From: CAZXEJ01 sp964639895
Lineage (GTDB): Bacteria; Desulfobacterota_D; UBA1144; Nemesobacterales; JADFKM01
Length of the DNA stretch: 17,780 nucleotides
Assembly (NCBI GenBank): GCA_964639895.1
Contig: CAZXEJ010000045.1
Location: 1-17,780 of the forward strand
Direction: 5' to 3'
Positions 14,259-17,780 of the stretch are shown here, piece by piece; positions within the stretch are counted from its first letter, which is position 1, and each line of letters starts with the position of its first letter. The position numbers and the translations under genes were made by a program. The notes under the pieces were generated by a model that did not search any database, was not told the origin of the DNA, and saw only the letters and a list, made by a program, of their open reading frames with translations.

Positions 14259-14287
14259 ATATTATCTGAGTCCGCAATTCATTTCAA
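14259..14287 (-). promoter_or_regulatory. Promoter of the small membrane protein gene
   Basis: On the minus strand, TTGAAA (14287-14282, five of six -35 consensus bases) is followed after exactly 17 bases by TAATAT (14264-14259). The leader of about 40 bases ends with GGAGGAG and the ATG at 14216. This is the best sigma-70-like promoter in the window. Confidence 0.6.
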
Positions 14288-14388
14288 ATCCCGCCACGGC
14301 GGGCCGCCTCCCCCGAAGGCTCGCTTACGGTGCCGTCTCGGCGGATTCCTTGCGGGGTTGGGGCCCGCTGTGTAACCTTATTGTTCAA

Positions 14389-15408
14389 ATGTCGGAACCT
14401 GAAACGCTTTCGATCGCCGTCGTGGGAGGGGGAAGCTGGGGCACGGCTATCGCCAAGCACCTGGCCGAGAAGGGCTACGAGGTTGTCATCTGGGTCAGGG
14501 AGGCCGAGGTTGAGGAGTCCATAGCGTCCTCGGGCGAGAATGCCCTCTACCTGCCGGGCATAGCACTTCCCCCCACCGTCGCCCCTACGCGCGACCTCGA
14601 GCTGGCCGTCTCGGGGCGTGACCTGGTGGTCTTCTCCGTACCGGCGCAGTACGTCCGCTCCGTCCTGTGCGCGTGCCGCCGTGTGCTGCCCTCGCGGGCC
14701 GTTGTGGTGAACACTGCCAAGGGCATCGAGCTCAGCACGGGTGAGACGATGAGCCAGCTCTTCTCGGACCTCCTCGGTGCCGAGGCCATGGGCCGGTACG
14801 TTGTGCTCTCGGGACCCAGCTTCGCTCTCGAGGTGGCCCAGCGCAAGCCTGCCGCCGTTTCGGTGGCGTCCTCCGACGAGGAGTCGGCCCGTCTTGCACA
14901 GAGGGTGTTCTCGAACCGCTACTTCCGCGCCTACGTGAGCGACGACGTGACCGGCGTGGAGATAGGGGGGGCGATGAAGAACGTCATCGCCATAGCGGCC
15001 GGCATAGTGGAAGGGTTGGATCTGGGCGATAACGCCAAGGCGGCCCTGATAACGCGTGGGCTGGCCGAGATCACCCGTCTGGGCGTGGCCATGGGGGCAC
15101 GGCCGGCCACGTTCGCCGGCCTTTCGGGGATGGGTGATCTGGTGCTCACCTGTACGGGATCGTTGAGCCGGAACAAGGGTGTGGGCCGCCGCATCGGTGA
15201 GGGCGAGACTCTGGAGCAGGTGGTGAAGGGGATGAACATGGTGGCCGAGGGGGTTAAGACCTCGCGCGCCGCCGTGGATCTTGCACGACGGCTCGGTGTT
15301 GAGCTTCCCATTACGGAGAAGGTGGTTGAGGTGCTCTACGACTCGAAACCTCCCCAGGAAGCTATCTACGAGCTGATGACCCGCGAGCTCAAACGCGAGG
15401 TCGATTGA
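14389..15408 (+). CDS. gpsA: Glycerol-3-phosphate dehydrogenase [NAD(P)+]
   Basis: GpsA reduces dihydroxyacetone phosphate to sn-glycerol-3-phosphate in the cytoplasm, the backbone for membrane phospholipids. From ATG 14389 the product has 339 residues, the usual size. Motifs in order: the dinucleotide-binding loop VVGGGSWGTA (11-20), NTAKGIE (108-114), GPSFALEVA (142-150), GGAMKNVIAIAAG with the catalytic Lys197, the GDNAKAALITRGLAE helix, and the substrate-binding GMGDLVLTCTGSLSRN. The frame extends upstream to a TTG at 14350, but those 13 residues are not family-like. No ribosome site precedes ATG 14389; a short or absent leader is possible. It lies divergent from the small membrane protein gene, with a GC-rich stretch between them. 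Confidence 0.95.
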   Translation: MSEPETLSIAVVGGGSWGTAIAKHLAEKGYEVVIWVREAEVEESIASSGENALYLPGIALPPTVAPTRDLELAVSGRDLVVFSVPAQYVRSVLCACRRVLPSRAVVVNTAKGIELSTGETMSQLFSDLLGAEAMGRYVVLSGPSFALEVAQRKPAAVSVASSDEESARLAQRVFSNRYFRAYVSDDVTGVEIGGAMKNVIAIAAGIVEGLDLGDNAKAALITRGLAEITRLGVAMGARPATFAGLSGMGDLVLTCTGSLSRNKGVGRRIGEGETLEQVVKGMNMVAEGVKTSRAAVDLARRLGVELPITEKVVEVLYDSKPPQEAIYELMTRELKREVD

Positions 15409-15427
15409 TGCGGCCTCTGGCTGGCCG

Positions 15428-15441
15428 GTCCGGCTGCGGAC
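15428..15441 (+). repeat. Small hairpin after gpsA
   Basis: GTCCG and CGGAC enclose GCTG, 20 bases after the gpsA stop codon. There is no T tract directly after it, so termination is only possible, not shown. The next 40 bases turn AT-rich toward the rnr promoter region. Confidence 0.3.
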
Positions 15442-15453
15442 GAGGCGCGGGTA

Positions 15454-15524
15454 TTAGAAACCGGTTACGTTTTATGATAGAATTTGTTTTGAGATCCTTT
15501 CTTCTCCTGCTCAGGTCGTACAAT
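15454..15524 (+). promoter_or_regulatory. Putative rnr promoter region
   Basis: AT-rich DNA after gpsA offers two -10 candidates. TAGAAT (15478-15483) has a weak TTAGAA 18 bases upstream (15454-15459). TACAAT (15519-15524) sits in the same GTACAAT heptamer seen before pilM and the acyl-CoA dehydrogenase. Use of the second would start RNA within a few bases of the rnr ATG, giving an almost leaderless message. Confidence 0.4.
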
Positions 15525-15534
15525 CCGTTCTGAT

Positions 15535-17469
15535 ATGGCGGTTCCCGAACCCAACAACATAATCAAGCTGATGAAGGAACCCTCCTACAGGCCCATGCGG
15601 AGCCGGGAGCTGGCCAAGCGGCTGGGTGTGTCTAAGGAAGAGAGGGCGCTTTTCAAGAAGGTGCTGAGGAAGCTGGTCAAAGACAACAAGGTGAGAAGGC
15701 TGAGGGGTGGACAGTACGCCTTGAACGGCCCCGGCGCCGGAGGGGCACCCGTCCAGGCCCAGGCGGGGTCCAAGGGGGGTGGCGGCGCCGCCCCGGAGGC
15801 GCCGGCCCCGGCCAAGGGCAAGCGGGTCCTGGGCAACTACGTGAGGACGGGCAAGACGGGCATGGTCATCCCCCGCGACATAAAGCTCCCTCCGCTTATC
15901 ATATCGCCCAAGGAGATAAAGGGGCTTCGCAGCGGCAGCCTCGTGGTCTGCGAGGTGGCCGGTCCCAAGCGGCGCGACGGCAGGGTGGCGGGCGTCGTGG
16001 TCGAGGTGCTGGGCAAGGCCGGCACGCTCGAGGTGGAGAAGAAGGCCCTCTACGTGCAGTATGACCTTCCCGAGGGGTTTCCGCGCCAAGTTGTTGCCGA
16101 GGCCGAGCGTATCGACGACACCATCGGCGAGGAGGAGCTTCGCGGCCGTGTGGACCTGCGCCGCAAGACCATCTTCACCATAGACGGTGAAGATGCCAAG
16201 GACTTCGACGACGCCGTAGGGATCGAGCGTCACGGACGGGGTTGGAAGCTGTACGTATCCATCGCCGACGTCTCCCACTACGTGAGGGTGGGAGGGGCGA
16301 TCGACAACGAGGCGTTGCAGCGCGCCACCAGCATATACCTGCCTGGGCGGGTGGTGCCCATGCTGCCGGAGACGCTTTCCAACTGGGTGTGCAGTCTCGT
16401 GCCCAGGCGCGACAGGCTTACGAAGACCGTAGAGATGGTTTTCTCCCCGACGGGGGAGATGAAAGATTTCAAGGTTTACAGGAGCGTCATCCGGAGCAAG
16501 GCCCGGCTCACCTACACCGAGGTCACGGAGTTCCTTGAGGAGGGGAAGCGCTCGGACAACATAAGCCAGCGCGTGGGCAGGGCGCTCGGGATGATGAAGG
16601 AGCTCTACACGGAGCTCAAGAAGCGCAGGATCGAAAACGGTGAGCTCGACTTCGAGTTCCCGGAGCCCGAGCTCATATACGACGAGCTGGGCAGGACGGT
16701 CGACGTTGTCAAGTCGACCCGCAACATAGCCCACGGCATCATCGAAGAGGCGATGATCGCCGCCAACAGCGCCGTGGCTCGCCTCACCTATTCGAAGAAG
16801 AGACCCTCTATCTACCGCGTGCACGAGCCTCCCGATACGGGGGCGTTGAAGGAGCTGTCGGAGTCGCTCAAGAAGGTGGGCATGAAGCTCACGGTGGACG
16901 GGCCCATCGATCCCCACGAGCTACAGCGCCTCATCCGCGAGGCCCACGGCACACGCCACCAGCTGCTCGTCAACACGCTCATACTGCAGTCGCTCAACCG
17001 AGCCGTCTACACCACCGATACGCTCGGCCACTTCGGGCTGGGGCTCGACCACTACACCCACTTCACTTCGCCCATACGGCGCTACCCCGACCTCGTCGTG
17101 CACCGTATCGTCGACGCCATCCTCCAGGGCAGGCGCCTGCCCTACGACGTCGAGACGCTCCGGTGGATAAGCTCCTACTGCTCCGACAAGGAGCGGCTGG
17201 CCGAGCGCATCGAGAGAGAAGCGATCGAGCTCGAGCGGGCGGAAGTGATGAAGTCCCACGTGGGCGAGGTTTTCGACGCCTTCGTAACCAGCGTGATGCC
17301 GTTCGGCCTCTTCGTCGAGCTGGAGCGCTACTTCGTCGAGGGGCTGGTGCCACGCAGATTGATTCACGCGGCCCGCGGTAAGAGGTTCGACGTGGGCGAG
17401 AGCGTGCGCGTGCGGCTGCTCGACGCCGACCTCTCGAAGCGCAGGCTGACGTTCGAACTGGTCACTTGA
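15535..17469 (+). CDS. rnr: Ribonuclease R (3'-5' exoribonuclease, RNB family)
   Basis: RNase R degrades structured RNA 3' to 5' and takes part in mRNA, rRNA and tmRNA quality control. The 644-residue product has an N-terminal winged helix (about 5-63), a Gly/Ala/Pro linker (65-95), cold-shock-like OB domains (about 97-205), the RNB catalytic domain (about 207-535) and an S1 domain (about 573-642). The metal site is intact: IDGEDAKDFDDA supplies Asp217, Asp223, Asp225 and Asp226, and HFTSPIRRYPDL (509-520) carries the essential arginines. The winged helix favours RNase R over RNase II. It is shorter than the E. coli enzyme (about 813) and lacks the Lys-rich C-terminal tail that helps unwinding there. 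ATG 15535 has no clear ribosome site; the next Met is at residue 13 (MKEPSYRP), so a slightly later start is possible. Confidence 0.94.
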   Translation: MAVPEPNNIIKLMKEPSYRPMRSRELAKRLGVSKEERALFKKVLRKLVKDNKVRRLRGGQYALNGPGAGGAPVQAQAGSKGGGGAAPEAPAPAKGKRVLGNYVRTGKTGMVIPRDIKLPPLIISPKEIKGLRSGSLVVCEVAGPKRRDGRVAGVVVEVLGKAGTLEVEKKALYVQYDLPEGFPRQVVAEAERIDDTIGEEELRGRVDLRRKTIFTIDGEDAKDFDDAVGIERHGRGWKLYVSIADVSHYVRVGGAIDNEALQRATSIYLPGRVVPMLPETLSNWVCSLVPRRDRLTKTVEMVFSPTGEMKDFKVYRSVIRSKARLTYTEVTEFLEEGKRSDNISQRVGRALGMMKELYTELKKRRIENGELDFEFPEPELIYDELGRTVDVVKSTRNIAHGIIEEAMIAANSAVARLTYSKKRPSIYRVHEPPDTGALKELSESLKKVGMKLTVDGPIDPHELQRLIREAHGTRHQLLVNTLILQSLNRAVYTTDTLGHFGLGLDHYTHFTSPIRRYPDLVVHRIVDAILQGRRLPYDVETLRWISSYCSDKERLAERIEREAIELERAEVMKSHVGEVFDAFVTSVMPFGLFVELERYFVEGLVPRRLIHAARGKRFDVGESVRVRLLDADLSKRRLTFELVT

Positions 17470-17471
17470 TG

Positions 17472-17535
17472 GGAGACGAGTGGGCAGCGCCGGAGCGGCG
17501 TCCGTATCACCGCCGCCGCTTGGACGCGCGTCTCC
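17472..17535 (+). terminator. Nested stem structure just after rnr
   Basis: Two nested perfect stems lie three bases after the rnr stop. The outer pair is GGAGACG (17472-17478) with CGTCTCC (17529-17535); the inner pair is GCGTCC (17498-17503) with GGACGC (17522-17527) around an 18-base loop. The left side has a 19-base internal bulge. No T tract follows, so it may be a factor-assisted terminator, a 3' stabiliser or part of a small RNA. Confidence 0.4.
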
Positions 17536-17698
17536 TCCCTGGACGGCTTCCCCCCCACTGGGTGCGTCGCGGCGCTTGGTGCGGAACCCACGGTGCCCGA
17601 CCGTATCTTTTCCCGAGAGGAATGCTGCTTTACGCACAAGCCGTCGCTTGCGTCATGGGGCCTCGTGCCGCTTGGCGTCTCCCCGGCTATGTGGTCCA

Positions 17699-17780
17699 AT
17701 GAAGCAGGTATCGGATGGCGGAGGGAGCACGCTGCAACTGTTTGACCATACCCTGACCGTAAAAAATATTATCACCCAGG
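17699..17780 (+). CDS. Possible 5' end of a gene cut by the window edge
   Basis: An open frame from ATG 17699 runs to the window end (27 codons), giving a Gly/Ser stretch then STLQLFDHTLTVKNIITQ. The LFxxxLTVxxI pattern is weakly like N-termini of the exodeoxyribonuclease VII large subunit (XseA), but 27 codons are too few to say. No ribosome site precedes the ATG. The competing reading is that the AT-rich end (TTGACC at 17742, TATTAT at 17767) is a promoter for a gene beyond the edge. The preceding 17536-17698 holds nothing else I can identify. Confidence 0.3.
   Translation, partial: MKQVSDGGGSTLQLFDHTLTVKNIITQ

Overview
The window is a GC-rich stretch from a Gram-negative bacterium. The evidence for an outer membrane is a complete pilM-N-O-P-Q block ending in an outer-membrane secretin, plus two probable lipoproteins. 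ATA is an unusually common isoleucine codon for such GC-rich DNA (17 of 30 Ile codons in the acyl-CoA dehydrogenase). Gene content and style suggest a Deltaproteobacteria/Desulfobacterota-like or candidate-phylum lineage, but the sequence alone does not fix the taxon.

Layout. Positions 1-145 are an AT-rich leader with a probable promoter. 146-4933 is the type IV pilus alignment and secretin operon, pilMNOPQ, with genes overlapping or nearly touching. 4970-8794 holds two further genes in the same direction with short gaps: a small probable lipoprotein, then a 1074-residue probable lipoprotein whose C-terminal three quarters is 23 copies of a Cys- and Asp-rich repeat resembling calcium-binding loops. 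8795-9128 is intergenic, with two strong hairpins and a promoter-like site. 9129-12407 is a metabolic cluster: an acyl-CoA dehydrogenase and the two subunits of a B12-dependent acyl-CoA mutase. Its active-site residues point to isobutyryl-CoA mutase rather than methylmalonyl-CoA mutase. 12500-13162 is an eight-cysteine protein of unknown function. 13163-14033 is about 870 bases with no credible gene but several inverted repeats. 14034-14216 (minus strand) is a 60-residue two-helix membrane protein with its own promoter. 14389-15408 is gpsA, 15535-17469 is rnr (RNase R), and a possible gene start runs off the right edge from 17699.

How the parts fit. PilM/N/O/P form the inner-membrane and periplasmic frame that links the pilus motor to the PilQ pore. 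The two downstream secreted proteins are probably co-transcribed and both carry DxDxDGxxD loops, so a surface or pilus-associated role is a reasonable inference. The acyl-CoA cluster would interconvert isobutyryl-CoA and butyryl-CoA and oxidise one of them, fitting valine/isobutyrate or butyrate catabolism. gpsA (phospholipid precursor) and rnr (RNA decay) are housekeeping genes.

The best candidates for something under-described are the 23-repeat protein attached to the pilus operon, the mutase with ICM-type residues, and the structured non-coding gap at 13163-14033. I see no CRISPR array, tRNA, rRNA or intact transposase.
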